This document shows positions 1-7,328 of a stretch of 10,293 nt of DNA, in pieces. The DNA is from UBA4719 sp035654835 (lineage in GTDB: Bacteria > Actinomycetota > Actinomycetes > Actinomycetales > Dermatophilaceae). Location of the stretch: assembly GCA_035654835.1 (NCBI GenBank), contig DASRVZ010000123.1, forward strand, positions 1 to 10,293, written 5' to 3'. Under the pieces are notes generated by a model. That model did no database searches. It was not told the origin of the DNA and saw only the letters and a list, made by a program, of their open reading frames with translations. The position numbers and the translations under genes were made by a program. Position 1 is the first letter of the stretch; each line of letters begins with the position of its first letter.

Positions 1-416
1 CGGCAGTGGGTGGAGTCCAGGTCGATGGTGACCGCCTCGGTGCGGCCCGGACCTGCCCCGGCCGCCCACGCGCGGGCGAGCACGGCACCGGCGGCGGCGT
101 CGAGCTGGCGGGTGTGGCCCCAGGTGAACGCCCGCAGCCACACCCCGATCGTGGACGGCGCCCGCACCTCATGGCCCAACACGGCCTCGCTGGCGCCGGC
201 GCGCAGCACGTCCACGTCGTCGATCCACTCCGCACCCGCCAGTAACGCCGAGACCACCGTCATCGCCTTGATCCCGGTGTTGGCCCCGCCGGTGCGTCCC
301 GACAGGTCCACCCGCGCGTCGATGACCCCCTGCACGTCCAGATGCTCGGCGAGCATGCTCGGCAGCAGCAGCCCCGCGTTGGCGATCAGATTCGGGTCAT
401 CGAACGTCACGGACAT
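1..416 (-). CDS. IS1380-family transposase, N-terminal part (cut by window edge)
   Basis: DDE-type transposase that would catalyse movement of the insertion sequence. The visible 138 residues begin MSVTFDDPNL from an ATG at 416-414. They contain the family's typical N-terminal features: FDDPNL followed by NAGL near residues 5-16, GGANTG around 43-48, DDVDVLR at 66-72, and VRAPSTIG plus FTWGHTRQLD at 84-106. The run ends at IDLDSTH (131-137), where D134 is the likely first catalytic aspartate of the DDE triad. The other catalytic residues lie beyond base 1, so whether the full gene is intact cannot be judged. No strong Shine-Dalgarno sequence precedes the ATG, which is common for transposases. 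GC is very high (51 of 60 bases at 61-120). Family assignment is by recognised motifs, not by search. Confidence 0.88.
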   Translation of the reverse strand, partial: MSVTFDDPNLIANAGLLLPSMLAEHLDVQGVIDARVDLSGRTGGANTGIKAMTVVSALLAGAEWIDDVDVLRAGASEAVLGHEVRAPSTIGVWLRAFTWGHTRQLDAAAGAVLARAWAAGAGPGRTEAVTIDLDSTHC

Positions 417-442
417 GCGCTGGAGTTTGTGCGATGCTGTCA

Positions 443-521
443 CCTGAAAGGTGCCCTCCTGAACTGGCGCTTACGGGCTTCGAACACCCGCATCGTTCCA
501 GGTCAGAGGGCACTTTTCTTG
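443..521. repeat. Inverted repeat at the IS1380 element end
   Basis: The arm at 443-467 (core GGTGCCCTCCTGAACTGG, 450-467) is an imperfect reverse complement of the arm at 498-521 (core CCAGGTCAGAGGGCACTTTT). The arms are separated by about 30 bases. The shared heart is AGGGCAC/GTGCCCT flanked by the CCAG/CTGG ends. The pair sits between the transposase start codon and the presumed outer edge of the element. The outer arm is probably the terminal repeat, and the inner arm a subterminal copy or a hairpin that could limit read-in transcription of the transposase. Roles are inferred. Confidence 0.55.
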
Positions 522-709
522 TAGGCGGACCCGTTCTCAGCCAACCTCATCGGTGGATCCCGGCTGAACAGCAATATATGTGTACGCACCGTTGCACGGC
601 CCTCTTGAGTACTAGGCGAAGCGCGGACGAGCCAACAGTCGCCTCCTTGGTCCCGCACAGCGACCGGCCGGCAGCCCCTCTCGTGCACGGCGGCCTCTTG
701 CCTCGACTA

Positions 710-733
710 CCGGGCGCCAAGGTGCGAGCCCGG
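710..733 (-). terminator. Possible hairpin terminator after the three-gene glycan operon
   Basis: CCGGGC at 710-715 is exactly complementary to GCCCGG at 728-733, and the inner part (GCGCC/GGTGC) can pair partly as well, giving a GC-rich stem. It lies 23 bases past the stop codon of the GT-C gene at 757. No T-tract follows on the minus strand, so it would be a U-less terminator at best. The remaining bases from 524 to 756 show no gene or other feature I can support. Confidence 0.3.
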
Positions 734-756
734 ATGACCTCTCGCAGGCCGAACCC

Positions 757-2502
757 CTAGACATGCTCGTCGACAAGCCGGTACCTGCTTAGCTCATTTC
801 CGACAGCATGGTCAGGATCGCCTTCCGCGTCGTCAATAATCAAGTCGACGAGGTCTTGCGCGGCAGCCTCTCGCCCAAGCGAGGAAAGGGCGCTCGCGGC
901 CGCGGCCCGTAGGGCGTGCCCCAGGTCATCATCCATCGCCTCCGCGATGTCCAGGTACGCTAGTACGGCGCCTTCCAAGCCCACCAACGATGCACGCGGA
1001 ATGTACAGGGTAAAGTCTTCAGTTACCGGTATCCGAATGTACCCTGGCACGTCGGGCCTCGCATCAAGGAGAAGAATTGCTATGCCGTCGTTCTCCTGGA
1101 TGCGGTCTCTGGGGGCAGCTGCTACTTCAACAGTCGACAACACAGGCCATTCCGATGCAAGATATCTAGGCTTGCCCGCAAAAAAAGTACGGTACGCACC
1201 GAAGGGCCTGACATGGTCGAACAGCACAACGCTTCCGGGTGGGACGATTGCCTCGATGGCTTGTGCGGCCTCCTTAAAGTCAGCATGCGCGGTGGTCGTC
1301 AACATCTTGCCCAAGGTGACTACGGAGGTGAAGGCAGCAGCGACTAATGCGACAACGCCCAGACTTCCGGCGATCCGAGTCAGGAGCGGCCGAGCATGCT
1401 GAACGCGACAGACCGACGAAGCCCAGTGAGCAGTGACCGCAATGACAATGGCCAGTGGAGCCCACCAAGTGAAGGCATAGCGCTCGAAGTAGGGTTGCGT
1501 GGTTTCCACGCGCGCAAAGAACAGCACAGCGAACCCAATAGGAACGGCCACAAGCACCCACATCCACCACAAGTCTTGGAGCCGATGACGGATGTCGTCT
1601 ACAACGACCGCCAGCACGAGCACTACAAGGATCGCCGGCCAAGCTGGGATCACGGCCGCTAGAACGACAGGCAATTCCTGCACGAGGCGAATAAGCTGCT
1701 CTGCTGTAGTTAGGGCATCGCTCTGTGGCACAAAATCTGCCACTTGGCGACGTAGCAGCAGCAGCATCGGGCCAGCCACGGTGACCAATGAAACAGCGGC
1801 GACGGCGATTGGCAGAATTGGGCTCCCAGACCATTCAGTTCGTTTTCGGGTGGACCAAGCCTGGAAGCTCCCGAGCACAGCAATTGTGGCGACCAGAAAT
1901 ATGACCGGCTCAAGAGCGCGTGAGAGCGGCAACGAGAAGCCTACCGCTGTCATCAGCACGGCGGCATAGCGATTCCTCGATTTCAGCCAAACGTCCACTA
2001 ATAAAATAAAGAAAAGCATTAAGAAGGTAGGGAGGGCGTAGGGCCGGGCGTACGCAGTGACTGAAACTATCAATGGTGACGCTGCATAGATCAATACCCC
2101 CACGGCTGATGCGGCTCCCAGACCGGCACGTCGCCCCAAAACTCCCAAGAGGATGAGCGAACCTCCCCCCGCCAGCACGGACAACGCGCGCTGGCGCACA
2201 TCGCCTTGTCCCACCACCTGCTGTACGGTAGCGTTCAGCAATGCATCAAGTGGCGGCTGTGTCTGTTCAAAGCTGCGCTGGATGATCTCTGATGGCGGCA
2301 GCTCATAGGAGCGCACTTGCCTCAGTTCATCGATGTGGTAAGGCTCTTCAGCCGCTGCCACCCACAACACAGAGAATCCGAGAAGAACCGCGACGGCAAG
2401 CAGTAGGGACCCACGCGTATGCAGCCCCCGAGCCATGCCACATAAGGTCCATTTTACGTGACGGACGGTGAGCTCCCCGTGGCGCGTAAAATATTCAATC
2501 AT
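757..2502 (-). CDS. Polytopic membrane glycosyltransferase, GT-C type
   Basis: Predicted integral-membrane glycosyltransferase that would transfer a sugar from a polyprenyl-phosphate donor to a cell-envelope acceptor on the outer face of the membrane. With the ATG at 2502 it has 581 residues. The first membrane segment (27-51) is followed by an HIDELR motif, with Asp58-Glu59 in the first extracytoplasmic loop where GT-C enzymes keep a catalytic/metal-binding acidic pair. QPPLDALLNA follows at 82-91, as in PMT/ArnT-like proteins. About ten further hydrophobic segments run to about residue 395, then a soluble tail of about 180 residues. The frame stays open to an ATG at 2631 that overlaps the upstream gene by 13 bases. 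I prefer 2502 because a G-rich ribosome-site-like stretch (GGGGGGA) precedes it and the extra 43 residues look non-coding. It is last in the three-gene set. Composition is lower in GC than the flanks. Donor and acceptor are unknown. Confidence 0.78.
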   Translation of the reverse strand: MIEYFTRHGELTVRHVKWTLCGMARGLHTRGSLLLAVAVLLGFSVLWVAAAEEPYHIDELRQVRSYELPPSEIIQRSFEQTQPPLDALLNATVQQVVGQGDVRQRALSVLAGGGSLILLGVLGRRAGLGAASAVGVLIYAASPLIVSVTAYARPYALPTFLMLFFILLVDVWLKSRNRYAAVLMTAVGFSLPLSRALEPVIFLVATIAVLGSFQAWSTRKRTEWSGSPILPIAVAAVSLVTVAGPMLLLLRRQVADFVPQSDALTTAEQLIRLVQELPVVLAAVIPAWPAILVVLVLAVVVDDIRHRLQDLWWMWVLVAVPIGFAVLFFARVETTQPYFERYAFTWWAPLAIVIAVTAHWASSVCRVQHARPLLTRIAGSLGVVALVAAAFTSVVTLGKMLTTTAHADFKEAAQAIEAIVPPGSVVLFDHVRPFGAYRTFFAGKPRYLASEWPVLSTVEVAAAPRDRIQENDGIAILLLDARPDVPGYIRIPVTEDFTLYIPRASLVGLEGAVLAYLDIAEAMDDDLGHALRAAAASALSSLGREAAAQDLVDLIIDDAEGDPDHAVGNELSRYRLVDEHV

Positions 2503-2618
2503 CCGGATTCCCCCCGGCGCGACCGTCCCCCAGGACGTCGCTCCATGCCTCGCAAATTGGAAGCGGCGGGTATTGTGCCGCACCCGGCGGATAAAAGGTA
2601 GAACGGGAATGGGGCACA

Positions 2619-3893
2619 CTAGGGTATGCATCGCTCCAAGACCGTCAACAGCCGGAACCCAAGAACACGCCGAACACTCAGAGGTACGCGCGATTCAATC
2701 CTGAGCACCGGAGCAACCCAACGCACCGGTATCAGTGACCATGGCCTGAAGCCGCCGGACAGCGGATAGGCGAACAGGGAGAGCCAATCGTTGTCTACAA
2801 GACGCAGGTTGGGAATCCTTGATTGCAGGCGTGCCGCGCCCTTCCTCACCAGGAGCGCAGGGAAGGCTTGGTTGGAGTCGAAGGGGTCGCGACCAGGTTC
2901 CGGAGAACCGTCCAACAGAGGATCCTCCCGTAGGTGGACCGGCTCGGGATGAAAAAAAGTGTAGAAGCCCCAGCTCATCGGCGTAATGGCCGGCTCGCAC
3001 CATATAATCCTGCCCCCGGGGCGCAGAACACGAGCTGCCTCCGCGAGGAACAAGCGTGGCTTGGCGAGGTGATGGACCACATCGAACATGACTATGTTGT
3101 CGAAACTCGCGTCCGGGTGTGGCAAGAAATGCGCATCCGCCATCGCATCGAGCCACGGCGCGAATTGGATATCGGTCGACACCACGCTCATCGTATCGAC
3201 ATGAGCATAGTCACGGAAGTTGCCGGAGCCACCGCCAATCTCGAGGGTTCGCCCGGCAACGCATGCCGCAGCCATCTTCCGGTAGCAGTCCGTATACACC
3301 GCTCTAAGTGCTGGCTTGGTTTCCCATAGGTGACGGTGGCCGAGGAGCTGTTTGCTGGTTGATTCGATGCCTTCCACCTCGCCCCTCATTGGGCTGTCGG
3401 CCGAGCCGAGCAGAGTGTCGCGGCGCTCAGGTGTGAGGCGCTGCGCGACCGCCTCGGCTACTAGTGCCGGCGCCAATTCATCCTGAGCGAAGACCCACGT
3501 GTGCATGAGCCAAAAGCGCAGTAGAAGTACGGCGGCACTGGAAGCGGCAAGGGCGAGGTTTTCGACAAGTCTTGATGGGGCAGCGCGGATGGAGAATACC
3601 GCCCAGAGCCCGGCACTAGAGGCGGCGAGTGTTATCAGGAATACGAGGCAGAACTGGAGGAATTGCCTGTCAACGCGGAGTCTTCCGTGCCCGCCGTACG
3701 TGTACCTGCGGTTACCGTAATAGCTCGTTAGCATACCGATTCCCACGGCTAGCATGTTGGCGGCGTGGGCCGTTAATATTATACGGGCAACGTTATAAAT
3801 CATGAAGTATAGGGCGGTGTTGAGGACCCCAATTAGCACAAAGATGGTGAACTGACGCCTTACCGACAAAAGCTGAGCCAAGGTGGTTGCCAC
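2619..3893 (-). CDS. GtrA-like membrane protein fused to a class I SAM methyltransferase
   Basis: Two-domain protein of 424 residues. Residues about 12-136 are a GtrA-type unit with four membrane segments (FVLIGVLNTALYFMIYN at 18-34; Tyr-Tyr-Gly-Asn-Arg-Arg-Tyr-Thr-Tyr at 58-66; FRFW-like end RFWLMHTWVF at 126-135). GtrA proteins are thought to flip, or help flip, polyprenyl-phosphate sugars. After a linker of about 50 residues comes a cytosolic methyltransferase domain: motif I LEIGGGSGN at 217-225, acidic Asp241 after strand 2, SFDNIVMFDVVHHL at 263-276, and RVLRPGGRIIWCEP at 288-301. The start is a GTG at 3893 directly abutting the previous stop (TAAGTG), preceded by AAGGCG, so translation is probably coupled. 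The reading frame is continuous across both domains, with no sign of a frameshift. Flippase and methyltransferase roles follow from the families. The methyl acceptor is unknown, a lipid-linked sugar being an inference. Confidence 0.85.
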   Translation of the reverse strand: MATTLAQLLSVRRQFTIFVLIGVLNTALYFMIYNVARIILTAHAANMLAVGIGMLTSYYGNRRYTYGGHGRLRVDRQFLQFCLVFLITLAASSAGLWAVFSIRAAPSRLVENLALAASSAAVLLLRFWLMHTWVFAQDELAPALVAEAVAQRLTPERRDTLLGSADSPMRGEVEGIESTSKQLLGHRHLWETKPALRAVYTDCYRKMAAACVAGRTLEIGGGSGNFRDYAHVDTMSVVSTDIQFAPWLDAMADAHFLPHPDASFDNIVMFDVVHHLAKPRLFLAEAARVLRPGGRIIWCEPAITPMSWGFYTFFHPEPVHLREDPLLDGSPEPGRDPFDSNQAFPALLVRKGAARLQSRIPNLRLVDNDWLSLFAYPLSGGFRPWSLIPVRWVAPVLRIESRVPLSVRRVLGFRLLTVLERCIP

Positions 3894-5348
3894 TTAGATC
3901 GCCTTGAGCCTACGAAATGCGAATAGCACCATACGCAAGAGCATGAAGCCATCGCGAAATCGCGAGATTTGGGTTGTGCCGTATTGGCGTTCGGCGTAGC
4001 GGATTGGAAGCTCAGCCATCTTCAGGCTGAGCTTGGACGCCCCGAATATCAAGTCGAAATCACCAAAGGGGTCGAAGTCCCCAAAGTAAGATCGCTGAGC
4101 GACTAACCGCTCGTAGTCGAGCTTGCGTAGTGCCTTTGTTCCGCAGAGCGTGTCTGTGATCCGTTGGTTAAGCAACCACGTAAATAATAGCGCAAAGCTA
4201 TGATTCGCGACGTGGTTGAGCAGGCGCATCGCTCGATCATCCATGGGATATACGAGCCGGGTGCCTTGGACATACTCTGCTTTGCCGTCCGCTATCACTT
4301 CGTAGAACTTTGGCAGGTCCTCGGGAGGTACTGTCAGGTCGGCGTCGAGTATCATGAGGATGTCGCCCGTTGCGGCGGCGAACCCCGTGCGAACGGCGTC
4401 GCCCTTGCCTTTGCCCGCCTGCTGAAGAACATCGATTCGCAATTCGGGATGCTCGACGATGATGCGATGTATCTCGTCGAGGGTCCCGTCGGTGGAGTGG
4501 CCTTCCACGAACAGGATCTGCAGGTCTTCCGTAAAGGCCGGCATTCGATTGACCGCGGTCTCGATGTTGCCGGATTCGTTTCGGCAGGGGATCACGACCG
4601 TTGCGGATGGGCGTGGCTGGGTTCGGCCTCGAAGGGACCTCGCAACGACATAGTGACGCAGGCTGAATCGGCGCATTACGGGGAGGGTCCCTACGTATCG
4701 GTTCAGGATGGGACCGATGCCGCCCGCGCGGCGGGGCACAAGTAACCGCCACTCACGTTTGACCGGTTGGTAGTCCGACAGCGCTAATAGCCCGTCGATG
4801 TCTTCGGCGGATAGCCAGTTCTGCGAGGGCTGAGGCATCCTTTGCTTCACTAGCCCGGCGAGGGACAGCATGGGCCTCCAGAATTGCGAGAAATAGGCGA
4901 CCACTACGCGCGTGCCCGCGTGACATAGGCCGTGTAGGTTTTCCAGTGTCCTTTGGACGTCGTCGAGGTATCCAACAATGTCTGAAAGGATAATGACGTC
5001 GTATGGTCCGCCGAGTTTCGATATCAATTCCGGATCTTCGATGTCTCCTACTTTAAACTGCAGTTCTGGGTACGAGGCCTGGGCCACGTCGATCATTGCG
5101 GGACTGATGTCGATGCCCAAGCCCCTTTGAGGCTTGAGTGCCGCCAGAAGACTTCCAGTTCCACAGCCCAACTCTAGGACGTGCGCATTCTCTGGGACGA
5201 GAAAGCGCATGTAGCGGCGATCATCACTGTAGTAGTAGGCGTTGCGTTGCATCCAATCATTGCGCGATGGCGCTAGGCGGTCGAACGCTGTTCGGATCTC
5301 CGCCTTACGATCACGAGTGGTGGGTGCTACACCGGCGGCACTGATCAT
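3894..5348 (-). CDS. Class I SAM methyltransferase fused to GT2 glycosyltransferase
   Basis: Bifunctional cytosolic protein of 484 residues. The N-terminal methyltransferase has motif I VLELGCGTG at 57-65, GIDIS at 78-82 and a YDVIILSDIVGYL stretch near 116-128. The C-terminal half is a family 2 glycosyltransferase: VVIPCRNE at 251-258, GHSTDGT around 283-289, GKGKGDAVRTG at 312-322, the DAD nucleotide/metal motif at 335-337, and DTLCGTKALRK at 399-409. The last group resembles dolichyl/polyprenyl-phosphate sugar synthases (DPM1/ALG5-like). It probably makes a polyprenyl-phosphate-linked sugar for the GtrA and GT-C proteins encoded next. The ATG at 5348 is chosen because AAGGAA lies 8 bases upstream; a TTG at 5396 is in frame but has no such site. 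First gene of the operon. Sugar and methyl acceptor are not readable. An 'EGHSTDGT' replaces the more usual 'DDGSTDGT'. Confidence 0.87.
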   Translation of the reverse strand: MISAAGVAPTTRDRKAEIRTAFDRLAPSRNDWMQRNAYYYSDDRRYMRFLVPENAHVLELGCGTGSLLAALKPQRGLGIDISPAMIDVAQASYPELQFKVGDIEDPELISKLGGPYDVIILSDIVGYLDDVQRTLENLHGLCHAGTRVVVAYFSQFWRPMLSLAGLVKQRMPQPSQNWLSAEDIDGLLALSDYQPVKREWRLLVPRRAGGIGPILNRYVGTLPVMRRFSLRHYVVARSLRGRTQPRPSATVVIPCRNESGNIETAVNRMPAFTEDLQILFVEGHSTDGTLDEIHRIIVEHPELRIDVLQQAGKGKGDAVRTGFAAATGDILMILDADLTVPPEDLPKFYEVIADGKAEYVQGTRLVYPMDDRAMRLLNHVANHSFALLFTWLLNQRITDTLCGTKALRKLDYERLVAQRSYFGDFDPFGDFDLIFGASKLSLKMAELPIRYAERQYGTTQISRFRDGFMLLRMVLFAFRRLKAI

Positions 5349-5690
5349 GGAGGCATTCCTTGCATCCTGATATGGGATCCTCGCCGTGGGGTGCAACCTC
5401 AGGCCGGAGGCGGCCTGGAGCGCTGCGGCTCCGCGACCGCTGTTGTCCGTCCGTCGGCTACCGGACAGTTAGCGGGCGGTCGAGGGCGCTCGGTGACGCG
5501 GAATCAAGGGCGAGGACATGGGCGCGTTGAGTGTAGCGGACTAGGACCTTGGCAACCCAGCATGCATTCCATCACGTTGCACGTCTGTGATTCCTGGCCG
5601 ACATGCCTAAGCCCTAAGGGCCGGCCTGTCGATGCGGGCGGCACAGGCGGAGCGGTTGGCACGCCGCAATGACCAGATGAGGCGGTCAGC
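5349..5690. other. Non-coding gap between exporter and glycan operon
   Basis: These 342 bases hold no convincing gene; the open frames through them lack ribosome sites and family motifs. The gap separates the ATPase stop (5691) from the MT-GT2 start and should hold the operon's own promoter. Weak minus-strand candidates are TACACT at 5535-5530 (TTGCCA at 5555-5550 is only 14 bases away, too close for a normal pair) and TTGCAC/TATCAG about 18 bases apart just before the start codon. Small inverted repeats occur at 5571-5591 (ATCAC...GTGAT enclosing ACGTTGCACGT) and at 5624-5648 (GCCTGT...ACAGGC). The latter is a possible weak terminator for the ABC genes. None is strong. Confidence 0.5.
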
Positions 5691-6494
5691 TTATTGGCGG
5701 GTGTTCCGCAGGGACCGGCTGTACTCAGCGATGATGCGATCGGCGCCGCCATCGCCCACTAGACGGCCTTGGTTCATCCACAAGACCCGTGAGCAGCTAT
5801 CGGCCAAGGCGCCCAGGCTGTGACTCACGATGAACACGGTGCCCGCCTTGCGGCGCAGCTCTTCGAGTCGCCCGGCGCTCTTCCTCTTGAAGTCCTCATC
5901 GCCGACAGCCAGCGCCTCGTCGATGAGCAGGACCTCGGGCGCCATAGCCGATGCGATGGCGAAATGCAGGCGTGCTGCCATCCCAGACGAGTAAGTCCGT
6001 AGCGGCATGTCAATGTGGTCTGCGACACCGGCGAAGTCGACGATCTCGTCGAACCGCTCCATCACCTCGGCCTTGGACATCCCCAAAGCCAAGGCCCCTA
6101 GTATGACGTTGCGCCGTCCTGACAACTCCGGATGAAGTGCGGCGCCGACGCCCAGCAGGACGGGCGATGAACTGGCGTATACGGCGCCACGGGTCGCAGG
6201 GATTAATCCTGCCATGGCTCGCAGTAGCGTGCTCTTGCCTGAGCCGTTGGGCCCGATTATCCCGATGGCTTCCCCATGGGAGCTGGAAAAGTTTACGCCC
6301 CGAACTGCGTGGACCTCGCGAAGGCCGACCCGCTTGAAGCGGTTGGATACCATTCGGCGGAGGGTTGGCTGACGATCCTCGTAGACCCGATATGTGACGT
6401 GGAGGTCCTCGGCCACAAGCGTCGGGATCGGATCGTCGTCGCCGACCATGGCTTGGAAGGCGGAGGTCCGCCGGGACGACTCATGCACGGCCAT
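5691..6494 (-). CDS. wzt: Polysaccharide ABC exporter, ATP-binding subunit (Wzt/TagH type)
   Basis: ATPase that powers export of a lipid-linked polysaccharide through the permease encoded just upstream. From the ATG at 6494 it has 267 residues. It carries Walker A GPNGSGKST at 81-89, the family signature YSSGMAARL at 168-176 (the SSGM form typical of Wzt/TagH/RfbE), Walker B VLLIDEAL at 188-195 followed by AVGDEDF, and the switch histidine in VSHSLGAL at 225. It ends soon after the nucleotide-binding domain, so it lacks the C-terminal glycan-binding domain found in long Wzt proteins. Lengths of both subunits are close to those of the mycobacterial galactan exporter (Rv3781/Rv3783), a possible alternative role. 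The start overlaps the permease stop by 14 bases, indicating coupling. In-frame alternatives are TTG 6530 and ATG 6449; neither has a good ribosome site. The symbol is a family name. Confidence 0.88.
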   Translation of the reverse strand: MAVHESSRRTSAFQAMVGDDDPIPTLVAEDLHVTYRVYEDRQPTLRRMVSNRFKRVGLREVHAVRGVNFSSSHGEAIGIIGPNGSGKSTLLRAMAGLIPATRGAVYASSSPVLLGVGAALHPELSGRRNVILGALALGMSKAEVMERFDEIVDFAGVADHIDMPLRTYSSGMAARLHFAIASAMAPEVLLIDEALAVGDEDFKRKSAGRLEELRRKAGTVFIVSHSLGALADSCSRVLWMNQGRLVGDGGADRIIAEYSRSLRNTRQ

Positions 6495-7314
6495 AGGCCT
6501 GTTCACGAGCGCGAAAGTAGGCGAACCCAAGGGCGATGCTAACTAGGGCCCAACCGACCGCAAGGAGCCACAGTCTTCCTTCGTTGAACCCGCCGAGGAG
6601 CGCGTTTCGGACCAGCTGCATGAACACGTAGGCGGGGTTGAGCTTGAAGATGAAGAGAGCGGTGGGGTCCGCGATGTAGGCGTCGACTTCGTAGAAGACC
6701 CCGGATAGATACATCCATATTGTCATGGTGTAGGGGAGTATGTGCTCAATATCGTGGAAATGATCAGTCGCGCGAGCGAGGATGAAGGCAAGTCCTAAGT
6801 TGAACACCGCTTGCACCGTGTAAATGGCGGGCAGTAGCAGCCATGTGAAACGGGGGGACTCACCGGTCAACAGGACCACGCACAGCATGGCAGCGACCGC
6901 TGGCACCATGGCGATCGCCTCGCCCAGCACGGCGGCGATGGGCAACACGGCGCGGGGGAACTTTATGGACCTGATCAGGCCCAGATTTGAGACGATCGAT
7001 TTAGCGCCGCTTTGAACGGATTTACGCGTAAAGAGAAAGGTGAATAGGCCTGCGGTAAGGAAGGCCACAAAGTTGTCTGCACCTCTGCCTCCCACGTCAA
7101 GGATAAGCCCGAACACCAGGTAGTACACGCCGACCAGCAGCAGTGGGTTCAGCAGGTGCCAAAAACTTCCGAGAACGGTGTCTTGGTTTTGCGCCTTTAG
7201 TTGACCCATCGGGATGCTGGCGGTCAGTTCACGACGGCTCCAAATTGATCGGAGGTAGTCGGTTAGCGTGGGGGGAGCGCCAAGCCGGACCAACTCTCGG
7301 TGGGTGGTGGGCAT
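6481..7314 (-). CDS. wzm: Polysaccharide ABC exporter, permease subunit (Wzm/TagG type)
   Basis: ABC-2 type membrane subunit of 277 residues that forms the channel for a polyprenyl-linked glycan. After a cytosolic N-terminus (1-50) with the interfacial helix typical of these exporters (LGSFWHLLNPLLL at 48-60), about six hydrophobic segments follow: roughly 54-74, 83-98, 121-149, 156-180, 192-208 and 245-268. The conserved loop NLGLIRSIKFPRAVLP lies at 110-125 and KLNPAYVFMQLVR, a hallmark of the Wzm/TagG group, near 225-237. ATG at 7314; only a weak GAGA-like site precedes it, and a hairpin lies 15 bases upstream. It is first in a two-gene unit with the ATPase, which it overlaps by 14 bases. 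The exported glycan is presumably built by the nearby enzymes, but could be a general wall polysaccharide such as galactan. Confidence 0.88.
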   Translation of the reverse strand: MPTTHRELVRLGAPPTLTDYLRSIWSRRELTASIPMGQLKAQNQDTVLGSFWHLLNPLLLVGVYYLVFGLILDVGGRGADNFVAFLTAGLFTFLFTRKSVQSGAKSIVSNLGLIRSIKFPRAVLPIAAVLGEAIAMVPAVAAMLCVVLLTGESPRFTWLLLPAIYTVQAVFNLGLAFILARATDHFHDIEHILPYTMTIWMYLSGVFYEVDAYIADPTALFIFKLNPAYVFMQLVRNALLGGFNEGRLWLLAVGWALVSIALGFAYFRAREQAYGRA

Positions 7315-7328
7315 GGGTAGCGGTTCTC

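Larger units (their letters stand above)
1..523 (-). mobile_element. IS1380-family insertion sequence, one end (partial)
   Basis: This is the transposase-start end of an insertion sequence; the rest lies off the left edge of the window. It holds the 5' part of an IS1380-type transposase and about 107 bases of non-coding end, with an inverted repeat (arms near 443-467 and 498-521). The outer boundary is placed just after the outer arm, around base 520-525. That is an estimate, because the opposite end and target duplication are not visible. Composition is much more GC-rich than the glycan genes it abuts. Confidence 0.7.

Noticed and set aside
470..490. TTCGAA segment resembling a tRNA T-loop
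   Set aside because: No acceptor or anticodon stems can be formed around it; it lies in the IS end and is probably chance.
503..688. Small minus-strand open frame of 61 codons
   Set aside because: It overlaps the IS end, has no ribosome site or family motif, and its composition is not coding-like.
2503..2631. N-terminal extension of the GT-C protein to the ATG at 2631
   Set aside because: The frame is open, but the GGAG before that ATG is only 2 bases away and the added residues show no membrane or family pattern. The ATG at 2502 has a better-spaced G-rich site. The longer form remains possible.
5530..5555. TTGCCA/TACACT as a standard promoter for the three-gene operon
   Set aside because: The spacing is only 14 bases, well below the usual 16-18; kept only as a weak note in the intergenic entry.
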